A stretch of DNA of 64,000 nucleotides from Longimicrobium terrae (GTDB lineage Bacteria; Gemmatimonadota; Gemmatimonadetes; Longimicrobiales; Longimicrobiaceae): positions 124,001 through 188,000 of the forward strand of contig NZ_JACHIA010000004.1 in the NCBI RefSeq assembly GCF_014202995.1, in the 5' to 3' direction. The stretch's first letter is position 1; every line of letters begins with the position of its first letter. The notes beneath the pieces were generated by a model, which was given only the letters and a program-made list of their open reading frames with translations, did not search any database and was not told where the DNA came from. Below are positions 8,984 through 18,526 of this stretch, piece by piece. A program made the translations under genes and the position numbers.

Positions 8984-9565
8984 ATGCGAGACCTCAAGCC
9001 ACCCCAGCGCGAACTCCTTTCCCAGATCGTCCGCCGGGGCGAGGTGCCGTCGTGGGACGTCGACGGGCGGGTCCTCCGCCCGCTTAGGGCGGCCGGGCTG
9101 GTGGAACTGTCCGGAACCCTCGTGCGGGCCACCGCCGAGGGGAAAGCTCTCGTTGCGCCCCCCCGGCGCGCCCCGCCTCCCTCGCCCGTGCGCCTGAACA
9201 GCTTGCAGGCGGATGCCCTCCGCAGGGTCCTGCGCCAGGGATCGGTCGCCGCGGAGACACTGGACGGCAGGGTTGCCAAGCCGCTGCTGGCGCGCGGCCT
9301 GGTGACGATTGCGGACGATGTCGTGACCCCCACCGCGGCCGGCCGGGTCTTCTTCGACGAGCCAGCCCCGGCTCGGACCGGCGGCCGGAAGTCCGGCGGG
9401 GAGAATCCGCGCGCGGCCGCGATCCGCCGTGCCGTCGGGCGGCTGGAGCAGGCGATCCCGAAAGGGGCCGAGGTGGGGGTCGGAACCATACTCGCCGCGG
9501 CGGAGGATGTCCTGGACGGCTTCCGGGCCTACGCCCGGAAGCTCGAGCGCCGGCCGTCCGCCTGA
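8984..9565 (+). CDS. Tandem winged-helix-like protein
   Basis: A 193-aa protein built from two homologous units. Unit 1 (about residues 3-55) reads LKPPQRELLSQIVRRG ... DGRVLRPLRAAGLVEL ... TAEGKALV. Unit 2 (about residues 68-120) reads LNSLQADALRRVLRQG ... DGRVAKPLLARGLVTI ... TAAGRVFF. Helix, helix and a 'AGLVEL..TAEG' beta wing are the winged-helix pattern of MarR/PadR-like regulators. The C-terminal part is basic (GGRKSGGENPRAAAIRR) followed by a helix. It is divergent from the par operon and may regulate it. Duplication is seen; the DNA-binding role is inferred. Confidence 0.65.
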   Translation: MRDLKPPQRELLSQIVRRGEVPSWDVDGRVLRPLRAAGLVELSGTLVRATAEGKALVAPPRRAPPPSPVRLNSLQADALRRVLRQGSVAAETLDGRVAKPLLARGLVTIADDVVTPTAAGRVFFDEPAPARTGGRKSGGENPRAAAIRRAVGRLEQAIPKGAEVGVGTILAAAEDVLDGFRAYARKLERRPSA

Positions 9566-9611
9566 CCGCCGCCCGGAACCCCCACCCGCGGGCAGGGGTT
9601 CCGGGCGGCGG
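9566..9611. terminator. Bidirectional terminator hairpin
   Basis: A perfect 17-bp stem (9566-9582 with 9595-9611) and a 12-nt loop lies between the convergent ends of the winged-helix-like gene (stop at 9565) and the minus-strand gene ending at 9632. There is no long T tract, but the position and strength fit a terminator shared by both genes. Confidence 0.75.
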
Positions 9612-9631
9612 GAACGGGCAGCGCGCAGCGG

Positions 9632-11296
9632 TCACACGGGCTGTGTCAGGCCGCCCTGCATCCGGAACGGATCGACCCCGAGGGTCCGGATCGCCATCCG
9701 CTCGAACCTTCTCCGGCGCCGCTCGGCCCGGATGTCGCGCTCCCACGCCGCGCGCGTGCCCCGCTGGCGGATTCCTCCACCCGTCGGACGCGTGGGCGGC
9801 GTCCCTGCTTTCCCGGTCCATTCCTTCAGCCGGCGCACGAGGACCGACCGTACCACGCCGGGTCGGAGCCGCCGGCCCACCCCCTCGGCCTCGCCCGTCC
9901 AGACCCGCACCACCGACCCGTCCTCCTCCGGGATCTCCGCCCAGCGCCCCCACGGCTGGAACTCCGCCTCGATCTCCTCGCTGATGAATCGGCTCCACCG
10001 GAGCCGCCCCGACGGCAGGCCGGTGTCGAGCCGGGGCAGCACGACGGGGGTCACCTCGCCGTCCTCCGCGGTGGTCGACGCCCGCGCCCACGCGGCGGCG
10101 CGGAGGACGTCCAGCGGATCCAGCCCCTCGGGGGGCGCAGCCTGGCCCCCGCTCAGGATGCCGTCGATCCAGCGGTCCCACCGGCCGCACTCCTCGTCGT
10201 CCCAATCGCCGGGCATACGCGCCCGGGTACGAACCGGGATTCCTCCGCACTCCTTCAGGGACCGCACGAGCCAGTCCAAGTAGTCATTCGGACTCGGCCG
10301 CCCCTCCGCCTGCTCCGCCTCGCGGAGCGCGAACTGGTACTGCCTGAAGAGCTCGTTGCGCTGCAGGGCGGCGGCGTGCTCCGGGCCGCCGGCTGCGGTG
10401 TTCGTGCGGGCGATCAGTGGCCCGGTGGCGTCCTCCACGAAGGCGACCCGGTCGGGAGCGGACATCCAGTCGTCGTCCAGCCATTCCACCGGGTACTCGT
10501 CGTCCGGCGCCTCCCGCTCGTGGGCCGGGGCTTCCAATCCCAGCAGCCCCAGCCAGGCATCGTCGAGCGACAACGCCGCGAGGCCGCGCTCCCACTCCCC
10601 GGCGTTCCAGGGCTCCGCCGCCTCGCAGGCCCGGAGCTCGGCTGCGCGCCGGCGGGCAGTCCAAGGCGTGATCCCCGGCTCCTCGGCCGCGGCCCGCAGC
10701 ATCTCGATCCGCGCCGCGCGAATGGCCCGTGACGCGGTGAGGCGGGCCGCGCGCCGCGCCGCCTCGGCTCCCGGATCGAGCTGCCCGCGGCGCTTGGGCT
10801 CCAAGCGGGGCGCTCCACGCGTCGCGCGCACGAACTGCCCGTGCTCCAAGGCCTTCACCTTGCCGAGCGCCGCTTCATCGATGTTCGGAAGGATCTGGAG
10901 CAGGACGTGCTCGGCGACGCGAATCTGGGTGGTGTAGCACCCGGCGCAGATCATGTACGTCTCGCCCTTCGCGCCCGCGCATACGATGCAGCGGAGGAAC
11001 GGCGGGTAGCGGTCCAGCGACGTCACCACGAGCGGTACTCCATCCAGCGCTTCCGTCTCGGTGAGCCGCGGCCGAGGAGGGTAGCGGGGATCCAGAACGG
11101 TTCCGTCCAGGCGCAGGTGGGCCATGTGACGGCGGAGCGGGGCATCGGCGTCCTCGCGCTCGGGTGTGAACGGAAGCTCGTTCGGAACGGGCTCGAACCC
11201 GTAGCGCGCGGCGGCCCGCTCCAGCGCGGCCAAGCGGGCGGCGCGGTCGGACTGGGCGGCGGCGCGTCGCGTGGCGGGTGGGGAGACCTGGCTCAT
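9632..11296 (-). CDS. Unknown 554-aa protein with CxxC...CxxC zinc ribbon
   Basis: Start chosen at the ATG at 11296 (MSQVSPPATRR) because a GGAGG sits five bases upstream. Around residues 105-125 there is CIVCAGAKGETYMICAGC, a compact zinc-ribbon-like four-Cys knuckle. The rest is helical and acidic in the middle, with a Trp-rich section (WDDEECGRWDRWIDG) and a basic C-terminus (RAERRRRRFERMA). No known family is recognised. It may be a nucleic-acid-binding protein of the element. It stands alone and is convergent with the tandem winged-helix-like gene. Confidence 0.65.
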   Translation of the reverse strand: MSQVSPPATRRAAAQSDRAARLAALERAAARYGFEPVPNELPFTPEREDADAPLRRHMAHLRLDGTVLDPRYPPRPRLTETEALDGVPLVVTSLDRYPPFLRCIVCAGAKGETYMICAGCYTTQIRVAEHVLLQILPNIDEAALGKVKALEHGQFVRATRGAPRLEPKRRGQLDPGAEAARRAARLTASRAIRAARIEMLRAAAEEPGITPWTARRRAAELRACEAAEPWNAGEWERGLAALSLDDAWLGLLGLEAPAHEREAPDDEYPVEWLDDDWMSAPDRVAFVEDATGPLIARTNTAAGGPEHAAALQRNELFRQYQFALREAEQAEGRPSPNDYLDWLVRSLKECGGIPVRTRARMPGDWDDEECGRWDRWIDGILSGGQAAPPEGLDPLDVLRAAAWARASTTAEDGEVTPVVLPRLDTGLPSGRLRWSRFISEEIEAEFQPWGRWAEIPEEDGSVVRVWTGEAEGVGRRLRPGVVRSVLVRRLKEWTGKAGTPPTRPTGGGIRQRGTRAAWERDIRAERRRRRFERMAIRTLGVDPFRMQGGLTQPV

Positions 11297-12132
11297 TGCA
11301 TCCTCCATCGGGATGTGTGCGGGAAGAGAGAGAAGGCGAAGAATCACGCCTTCTCGGTTCTTCCCTTGTCTTTTTCCTCGGGGGCGGAGATGGAGGTTCG
11401 GGGTTGCGTGGGTGGCGGTTTCGAGGGCCGCACGGTTGGGAAGCAGAACGAGCGGGCGCAGGGTGGCGGGGCCACAATCGCCGTCCCCGGTAATACCCAC
11501 CGGAGTAAGTTCGTGCACGCTTATGGTGGCCTTGAAGCTTCAGGAGGCCACGGGAAACATGCACGAACTTTTCAGGGTGCGTATAAGATCAAGGTGATTC
11601 TGAAGGCATGGTAGGGGCGCCTGCTGGCAGTTGGGGGGGAGTGGGACTGCGGCGCGAATAGGTCCGTGGCCCAATTCAACTGATGGAGTACCGAGGCTGC
11701 CCACCTGCCGCTTTGACACGATCTCGGCGAAGTCCGGATCCGATTAGGGGGTAAGCACGGCGTAATCGGCTTGCGTCACTCTCCGGACCAATCCTTCCGA
11801 CGCAATGTGTCCATTTTTATTGCATACGGTTACCGTCAGTGAAAGCACGCCCGAAAGGCCGAGAATCGGGACGGCCGTATCTACGCGGACGTCGAAACGG
11901 TAAGATCGATGCAAGGCTTTGCAGGACAGCATCTTGATCGAACAAATAAGCGAAAGATGCAGATGATCCGGCACTGAAGTCCGCTGGACAGAACACCCTT
12001 CTGGAAGCATGTTCCGGAAGCCGCTCCGCCGACCCGGCAGAGTCAAAAATGGACGCGTGAGAGCCATCCCCGGATCTCGCTTCCCTTTGCGGCACCCCGC
12101 ACGTCCCCCCCTCTCCCGCTCTCGTACTCCGC
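11297..12132. other. Gene-poor 836-nt gap before the RHS gene
   Basis: No coding sequence is supported. It holds a 9-bp hairpin (11330-11338/11347-11355) in the leader of the minus-strand gene ending at 9632, a long imperfect inverted repeat at 11507-11570, and less GC-rich sequence from about 11700 that should contain the RHS promoter. The composition change near 11600-11700 could mark the edge of the inserted RHS region. Confidence 0.5.
11507..11570. repeat. Imperfect 64-nt inverted repeat
   Basis: Outer arms at 11507-11517 and 11560-11570 (AAGTTCGTGCA against TGCACGAACTT) are perfect complements; inner arms (GGTGGCCTT against AGGAGGCCAC) pair with one bulge around a GAAGCTTC centre. It lies outside genes, near the apparent left edge of the RHS region. 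It could be an operator, a MITE-like remnant or an attachment structure. Confidence 0.6.
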
Positions 12133-15100
12133 ATGCCAATCCGCTCTTCCCTCGCCGGCCGGCTGACGGCGGCATTCCTCGCGCTGTTCGCGGGCCTGCT
12201 GCTGTTCGCGCCTCAGGCACGCGCCCAATCGTGTACCACGCTGGAAGACTGCCCCCAGGAGGGGCAGGCGCCATCGATCAACTTTCAGCCTGACAGCGGG
12301 ACGTTCTCGCAGCCCACCGTGCCGGTCAGCATCACGTTGACGGCGTCGCCGGGTGACTCGGTGACTACGGTAATCGTGAGGTGGAAGGGTGACACGATCA
12401 CGTCGGCCTTTCAGACCCGCAGGAGCGGCATCGGACTCAAGCGTCTGTACTTGACCGGGCAGGTGAGCATCACGTCGGATCCCAAGATGATCAGCGTGAC
12501 GGCCTGCGGCAGGTTCAACTGCAACGCGGATTCCGCGCAGTACAAGCTCGGTGCGCCCGGAGCACGGGTCACGCCGAACGGGTCGTGGGCGCAGGTGGCG
12601 TCGGGCGCGGCGGGGGCGTACGCGATGTGGGTGCGCAACACGGGCGCGCTGCCCGCCACCTTTTCGCTCCTCGGTTCGTGCCGCGACGCGCAGGGCACGT
12701 TCCTGAGCGGATGCGGCGCGCCGTCCGTGTCCACACTGACGCTCGGGGCGGGGGACTCGGCGTCCGTGGGACTCAGCTTCCCCGCCCTGTCCGCCGGACA
12801 GGAGATCACCCTGCGGCTCTCCGCCCGCAGCACGGCGAACGCCGCGATCGAGGACGCGGGGTGGGCGGAGCTGGAAGGGGTAGGCACCGGCACCGCGCCC
12901 GCGGCCATGACGGTCGCCCTGGTGGATCTGAACTCCAGCGCCACCATCGCCCGCGACCAGTGCGTCACGGTGGCCATCGCACCCGGCGCGGCGCTGGAGT
13001 GCGGCGACCTGCGGCTGGCGCACGGGCTTCCCGCGGTGCAGGTGCTGGGGCGCACCCACGCGCCGGCGCTCCTGTACAGCAGCGCGCACGTGTCGGGGAC
13101 GGCGCGTGTGTACGCGGACGTGCGGCTTCCCGTCGGCTCCATGGTGCCGACGACGGTAGAGGTGAAGGTATTCAAGCCCAACGGCTCCTTCTACCGGACG
13201 GTGTACCCGGGCAGCCAGTGGGGATCGGGCACCGCGCGGCGCATCTCCATCGTGATGGACACGCTGGCGTCGCTGACCGGGGTGTATCCGTACACGATGC
13301 AGGTCACCGCGCACTACACGGGCGTGTCGTATCCCGTGGCGGTGGCCGGCGAGGTGGCGGTGGTGAACCGAGCCACGAGCCAGTTCGGGCCGGGGTGGTG
13401 GCTGGCCGGGATGGAGCAGGTGGTGACCGTGTCGGGGAACCGCCTGCTGCGTGTGGGCGGTGACGGAAGCACGCGCATCTACAGCCCGGCGTCCACGGGG
13501 ATGTGGGTGGCCGCGCGGGTGGACCGCGCCGACACGATGTGGGCCAGGGCCGGCGGCGGGTACCAGCGCCGGACGCCCCAGGGCGCCGTGGTGAGCTTCG
13601 GTCCGCAGGGGGAGCACCTGTCGACGGCGAACCGCCTGAACCAGCACACCCGCTTCGTCCGCGACATCAGCAACGGGCCGCTGACCTGGCTGGAGGTGCC
13701 GCGGGAGCCGGGCTCCACGGGCGCCAGTCTGCACTACCGGTTCGTAACGAACGCGGCCGGCAAGGTGACGTCGGTGGAGGCGCCGGACTTGAACGACGTC
13801 CGCGGGCGCGTGGTGGTGCTGGGGCGCGATGGGCTGAACCGCGTGACCTCCATCACCGATCCGGACAGCGTGGCGGTCTCCTTCGGCTACGACGGCCTGT
13901 ACGCGACCTCGCGCACGGACCGGCGCGGAGTGCAGTCGGTGTTCACCTACGGTGCAGGGCGGACGGTCACCTCGTCGCGCGTGTGGCTGGGGCCGCTGGC
14001 GAGCGACAGCATCATCCACCGCTTCGAGCCGGTGGAGGGGCGCGGCATCGTGGCTGCCCTGCCGCTGTCGCGCACGCACACGCTGCTGGACGGGCCGCGG
14101 ACGGACGTGGGCGACACGACGCTCATCTGGGTGGGGCGCTTCGGGGCGCCGCGCCGCATCCGCGACGCGCTCGGCAGTGAAACGCTGCTGCTGCGGGGGG
14201 ACGCGAGCTTTCCGGCGCTGGTCACGGAGGTGCGCAGGCCCAACGCGAACGGCGCGCCGGTGGCCCGCCAGTCGGCCACCTATGACACGCACGGACGGCT
14301 GCAGAGCAGCACGGCGCTCAACCCGCTGGGCGACGGGCAGAACCCGATCACGACCTACACGTACGACGACAAGTGGAACGGGGTGACGTCCATCACCACG
14401 CCGGGCCAGGGCGTCGTGACGATGGGGTACGATACCATCAACGGGAACCGGCTCTGGGAGCAGGTAGGCGACGCCACGCGGCGGGTGAGCTACCGGTACA
14501 CCGCGAACGGGCAGCTCCGGGCGGTGGAGTCGCCGATGGTGAACGGGGTGGCGCGTGTGGACTCGGTGATGTACGACGAATGGGGGCTGCTGCGGGCCAG
14601 CATCAGCCCGCTGGGCTTTCACACCATGCACTACGCTGACGGGGTGGGCCGCGACACGCTGGTCATCACGCCCGTCACCCCCGGCGACACCACCGAGGCG
14701 GCGGTGCGGGCCAACGGCGCCCGCAGCCGCACGGCGTACGACGTGGTGAACCGGGTGAGGTGGACTCAGAGCATCGGCCCCGCGATGGTGCAAGCCTCGC
14801 AGAACGGGTCGGTGGACCCGGCCGACACGCCGCAGGAGATTGTATCGGTAGTGAACGGGTACGACGGGCACGGCGACCTGGTGAGTGTGGAGCGGCAGAG
14901 CCTGCCGGACGTGGCGGGGATCGGCACCCTCACCACCAGCTACGGATACGACGTCGTAGGGCGAAAGACGCTGGAGACGAGCACGCAGGGCGACTACCGT
15001 ACGACGCGGTACGACCCGGCGGGGAACGTGCTGGGCACCACGATGCGCAACTTTCCGGAAGTGACGATGCAGTACGACGCGTTGAACCGGCTGGTGCGGC

Positions 15101-17280
15101 GGACGGTGCCGGGGGTGAGCACCGGCAGCGCGTGTCCTCCGCTGGACAGCGTTTGCGGCGAGGCCAAGTTCCCTTACTATCCCACCGGCCCGAACGGCGC
15201 GCTGGACATTCCGGGCGAGGTGTTCACGTTCGGGTACGACGCGGCGGGCAACCAGGTGTGGGCGGAAAACCTGGATTCGAGGGTGCAGCGCAGCTACTAC
15301 AACAACGGCGCGCTCCGGACGGACACCACGCGGATGCGTACGTATGCGGGGCTGGACTACGGCGAGCACGTCTACGGGCTCGAGTATACGTACGACATGG
15401 CGGGGCGGATGACGCGGCTGTCGCACCCGTACAACCTGTCGGGCGCGGCGCAGGCGGACAGCTTCGCGTACGACCCGGTGACCAGCGAACTGACGTATGC
15501 GCGCAGCCGGCAGGGTCACGTGTACGGGTTCGCGTACGATAAGCAGGGCCGGCAGACCGGGATGGCGTACCCGGGCGGCGGCGGGGAGCGGACCACGTAC
15601 GATGTCGAGGGACGCCGGCTCACGCGCACGGACTCGCTCTCCAGCGGCGCGGTGCTGGAGTACGACACCTTCCAGTACGACGCGCGCGGCAAGCAGACGT
15701 ACATCTACGGGGGGGTGGCCGGGGGGACGAGCGAGTTTCGCAACTGGTACTCGGGGCTCGGAAACCTGGTGGCGACGGACTGGGGCAACGTCCTGGACAA
15801 CGGGCGCAACTCGCAGGTATTCACGGTGGATGCGATGGGCAATCAGCAGCAGAACACCACCATCAACGGTGGAGTGATCAATCCCACGTTCTGGAACACG
15901 TACACGGCGTCGGGCGGGCGCATCGCGGTCATCGCGCGCGTGATTCCGAGTCCGAACCCGCACCTGGAGCAGCGGGACAGCACCTTCCGGTACTACGACG
16001 GCTCGGGGAACGTGACGTGGGCCATCCACAGCTGGAGAACCTTGAGCGGCAGCTCGTACACCACCTACCTCACCAACACGCGTAACTGGTACGGCGCGGA
16101 CGGCAAGCTGCGGGTGCTGCAGACGTGGGACGAGTCGAGCACGGCGACCGGCTGGACGAGGGAAGGGCTGGTTTCGGAGTACCGGTACGACGCGCTGGGG
16201 CGGCGCATAATGGAGCGTACGCGGCGGGAGTGGCCGGTGTGCTACGTGACCGCGAGCGAGCCGTGCGTGAGCACCATTACGCGTTTCGTCTGGGCGGGCG
16301 ACCAGCTGCTGTGGGAACTGCGCGCGCCGGGCCAGTCGGCGACTGGAATCAATCTGGAGGCGACGACCGGGACCGGCGACTGGTACGGCCGGGTGAGCTA
16401 CTTTCACGCGGGCGGGATCGACAAGCCGCTGCTGATCACCAAGGAGAACGTGGGCAGCCTGGTGCCGCGGGACACGTGGCGCGGGCAGTTCCATGCGGGC
16501 ACATCGCCCACCACGGGCCTGCGCGGCGACTGCACGGGCGCGAGCCCGACGGGGTGCATCTGGGCGCCCTGGCCCGGCTGGCAGACCACGGCGGGCCACG
16601 CGCAGACGGGGACAGCGCCGGAGGTGCAGGCGTGGTTCGGCGGCCTGGTGGACGGCATGCGCGACGCCAGCGGCCAGATGTACATGCGCAACCGCTACTA
16701 CGACCCGGCCACCGGCCAGTTCACCCAGACGGATCCCATCGGGCTCGCGGGCGGGCTAAACAGCTACGGGTTTGCGGCGGGAGATCCGGTGTCCTACAGT
16801 GACCCGTACGGCTTGACTCCATGCCCATTGGTCTTCAGACAATGTCGGGAAAGAATGGTACGAGGAGTCATGCGTCTGGCGGGGAGACCGCTTACTGAAA
16901 CAGAAGTCCGGTACTATGCGGACCATCCGGTAACCCTGCTGGCAGCCGCCCAGGCGGCGACGGCCGCTGACATCTTCGCTCAGCAAATGGGCAAAACGTA
17001 CGCTGGCCTACCCGGGGATGTGGTAAACGCTTCGCGACATCAGATGGGCCAATGCATCATGACGCAGCGGACGGATGAGAGAACCGCGAAGGAGACCGCC
17101 GATGTGCACGAGGCGGAGGAGCCCGCAGATAGTCAGGATTCCAAGGATGATCAGGCGAACAACAATGTCGGGCGCGCCGCAGGACGGCATCCCAGCACGA
17201 ACTGCCAAGCAGCCGTAGAGAGGAATATACAAACAGGATACTACAATGAGGCGGCAATTACCGCCGCCTCTAATCCCTGA
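12133..17280 (+). CDS. RHS/YD-repeat polymorphic-toxin-like exoprotein
   Basis: A 1715-aa secreted RHS-family protein. Residues 1-32 form a Sec signal peptide ending ARAQS. Residues of about 40-420 are a beta-rich N-terminal part (VPVSITLTASPGDSVT). YD/RHS repeats (YDAAGNQVW, YDMAGRMTRL, YDALGRRIMERT) run from about 430 to 1530, and the conserved core end DPIGLAGGLNSYGF lies at about 1534-1548. The variable C-terminal tip is about 150 residues and contains RHQMGQ, a DVHEAEE segment and DDQANNNVGRAAG, which resembles toxin tips of the DUF6973 type (HE plus D..NN.VG); this match is by eye. No good ribosome binding site is visible. Adjacent plus-strand genes are candidate immunity or accessory factors. 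Confidence 0.9.
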   Translation: MPIRSSLAGRLTAAFLALFAGLLLFAPQARAQSCTTLEDCPQEGQAPSINFQPDSGTFSQPTVPVSITLTASPGDSVTTVIVRWKGDTITSAFQTRRSGIGLKRLYLTGQVSITSDPKMISVTACGRFNCNADSAQYKLGAPGARVTPNGSWAQVASGAAGAYAMWVRNTGALPATFSLLGSCRDAQGTFLSGCGAPSVSTLTLGAGDSASVGLSFPALSAGQEITLRLSARSTANAAIEDAGWAELEGVGTGTAPAAMTVALVDLNSSATIARDQCVTVAIAPGAALECGDLRLAHGLPAVQVLGRTHAPALLYSSAHVSGTARVYADVRLPVGSMVPTTVEVKVFKPNGSFYRTVYPGSQWGSGTARRISIVMDTLASLTGVYPYTMQVTAHYTGVSYPVAVAGEVAVVNRATSQFGPGWWLAGMEQVVTVSGNRLLRVGGDGSTRIYSPASTGMWVAARVDRADTMWARAGGGYQRRTPQGAVVSFGPQGEHLSTANRLNQHTRFVRDISNGPLTWLEVPREPGSTGASLHYRFVTNAAGKVTSVEAPDLNDVRGRVVVLGRDGLNRVTSITDPDSVAVSFGYDGLYATSRTDRRGVQSVFTYGAGRTVTSSRVWLGPLASDSIIHRFEPVEGRGIVAALPLSRTHTLLDGPRTDVGDTTLIWVGRFGAPRRIRDALGSETLLLRGDASFPALVTEVRRPNANGAPVARQSATYDTHGRLQSSTALNPLGDGQNPITTYTYDDKWNGVTSITTPGQGVVTMGYDTINGNRLWEQVGDATRRVSYRYTANGQLRAVESPMVNGVARVDSVMYDEWGLLRASISPLGFHTMHYADGVGRDTLVITPVTPGDTTEAAVRANGARSRTAYDVVNRVRWTQSIGPAMVQASQNGSVDPADTPQEIVSVVNGYDGHGDLVSVERQSLPDVAGIGTLTTSYGYDVVGRKTLETSTQGDYRTTRYDPAGNVLGTTMRNFPEVTMQYDALNRLVRRTVPGVSTGSACPPLDSVCGEAKFPYYPTGPNGALDIPGEVFTFGYDAAGNQVWAENLDSRVQRSYYNNGALRTDTTRMRTYAGLDYGEHVYGLEYTYDMAGRMTRLSHPYNLSGAAQADSFAYDPVTSELTYARSRQGHVYGFAYDKQGRQTGMAYPGGGGERTTYDVEGRRLTRTDSLSSGAVLEYDTFQYDARGKQTYIYGGVAGGTSEFRNWYSGLGNLVATDWGNVLDNGRNSQVFTVDAMGNQQQNTTINGGVINPTFWNTYTASGGRIAVIARVIPSPNPHLEQRDSTFRYYDGSGNVTWAIHSWRTLSGSSYTTYLTNTRNWYGADGKLRVLQTWDESSTATGWTREGLVSEYRYDALGRRIMERTRREWPVCYVTASEPCVSTITRFVWAGDQLLWELRAPGQSATGINLEATTGTGDWYGRVSYFHAGGIDKPLLITKENVGSLVPRDTWRGQFHAGTSPTTGLRGDCTGASPTGCIWAPWPGWQTTAGHAQTGTAPEVQAWFGGLVDGMRDASGQMYMRNRYYDPATGQFTQTDPIGLAGGLNSYGFAAGDPVSYSDPYGLTPCPLVFRQCRERMVRGVMRLAGRPLTETEVRYYADHPVTLLAAAQAATAADIFAQQMGKTYAGLPGDVVNASRHQMGQCIMTQRTDERTAKETADVHEAEEPADSQDSKDDQANNNVGRAAGRHPSTNCQAAVERNIQTGYYNEAAITAASNP

Positions 17281-17292
17281 AGCGAATAACCG

Positions 17293-17874
17293 ATGCGACA
17301 CGCACTCATAGCGATGTTTCTCCTGACGGTCAGCGCCTGTGACAGAGAGCCGCCCCAGAACACGCCGATGAGCGACCGGGTTCTGGACCTCTACTCGCCG
17401 CAGTTCCGGTTCGGCGAACCCATGGACGCGCTTAAACGGGGTGGAAGCGTTCGGGAGTTGGCTGAACGGGAAGGGCATGCCACAATGCACCTTCGTTTGA
17501 AGAGCCCGCGTTCGGGCTTGGAGGAGGTTCGCGTTCTGGGAACGGAATTCGATTCTCCGGGGCGGTCGGTAGCAACAGACTACGTGTTCTTCTCGACGCC
17601 GGAGAAGGCCAGGGAGGTTTCCGTACAGGTGAGGGCTGAACTTCGGCAGTTGCTCGGTGTGGAACCCCGCATGGGCTGCAGCGGATCTCACGAGTTGGGC
17701 CGCGATTCCATGCTCGTCTGGGAACAGCCAACCGGTGGCGGCGCCGCGCTCATGATCCCGGAGCTCGAACCAGGCAGAGTTCCGGCAAGGCAGATCACAA
17801 GGCTAGTCGTGTTCCCTCACAAAGTATACGCCAGCAACTCGGCGATACAGGTTCAGGAAGGCCCCTGTCGGTAG
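17293..17874 (+). CDS. Small lipoprotein next to RHS, candidate immunity or accessory protein
   Basis: A 193-aa protein starting 12 nt after the RHS stop. The N-terminus is a lipoprotein signal with lipobox VSAC, Cys at residue 16. The mature part starts with SDRVLDLYSPQFRFGEPMDAL and contains one central Cys near residue 130 and one at the C-terminus (EGPCR). The protein encoded at 50263-50919 is a clear relative (VLDRYSPGSRFGKPIDWL, then a similar order of segments). Position behind an RHS toxin tip suggests immunity, but the existence of a relative away from any RHS gene weakens this. Confidence 0.7.
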   Translation: MRHALIAMFLLTVSACDREPPQNTPMSDRVLDLYSPQFRFGEPMDALKRGGSVRELAEREGHATMHLRLKSPRSGLEEVRVLGTEFDSPGRSVATDYVFFSTPEKAREVSVQVRAELRQLLGVEPRMGCSGSHELGRDSMLVWEQPTGGGAALMIPELEPGRVPARQITRLVVFPHKVYASNSAIQVQEGPCR

Positions 17875-17915
17875 CTCCGCCACATCACTGGACCGTTACG
17901 GAGCCGAAGTCTTAC

Positions 17916-18368
17916 ATGTCTACAAATCGTGTATCGCCCTCGTGGAGCTCTCTGCACCAACAGATAAAAAAGAGTGCGTACCAGTACAAGGCTTGGCCAT
18001 TTGGCCGGGCTTGTGTGCCCCGGGCCCGGACAGCGATGGGCTTCGCAGCCGGCAACGGCGCCCAGATGCACCGCGTTGGCGTTTGTTCCTTTATGGTCAC
18101 CGCGCAACCCGGTTCCGAGCGAGAGTCCGGCGCTGGACTGTCGTACTCGCCGTATGTCGGCGGGAATCTCCGCCACGCACTCTCGGACTCAGGGCCGGGT
18201 GTGCAGGCGTGATTCGGCGGGCCGGTGGACGGCATGCGTGACGCGAGCGGCCAGATGTACACGCGCAACCGCTGCTACGACCCCGCTACAGGCCAGTTCA
18301 GGCAGACGGATCCCATCGGGCTTGCCGGCGGGTTGAATGGCTACGGGTTCGCCGAAGGCGGCTGCTGA
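17916..18368 (+). pseudogene. Decayed RHS core end (orphan tip fragment)
   Basis: In one frame 18213-18368 reads FGGPVDGMRDASGQMYTRN ... CYDPATGQF ... DPIGLAGGLNGYGF, the same core end found in the full RHS gene at about 16630-16780. The Trp codon TGG of VQAWFGG is TGA here (18210-18212), so it is interrupted, and the frame stops right after FAEGGC. Upstream sequence to about 17916 is degenerate. This is typical of displaced RHS tips that accumulate downstream of an active RHS gene. Confidence 0.8.
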
Positions 18369-18526
18369 GGAAGTGGTTCGGAAGATGATGGCCCTCCTCC
18401 CCGAGCGCGACCGTCCTGGACCATCACCATCCGCTGCACACGAACCGCCATCGGGCGGGGATCACGAGTTCCTGAAGTTGGTCGCGGATACTGCGAACCT
18501 GCGGAGTTCGCCCGCCATCTCGAAAG

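Noticed and set aside
6063-9197. Long plus-strand frames opposite the 1161-aa gene
   Set aside because: Arg/Ser/Pro-rich composition without motifs. The minus-strand frame is joined by overlaps to parAB and carries a Cys cluster, so it is the coding one.
12043-16599. 1518-codon open frame on the minus strand opposite the RHS gene
   Set aside because: Very long antisense frames are common in DNA this GC-rich. Its translation is His/Arg/Pro/Val-rich without domains, while the plus strand encodes clear YD repeats.
17293-17874. Firm call of RHS immunity gene
   Set aside because: A relative exists at 50263-50919 with no RHS gene nearby, so immunity is only one possibility.
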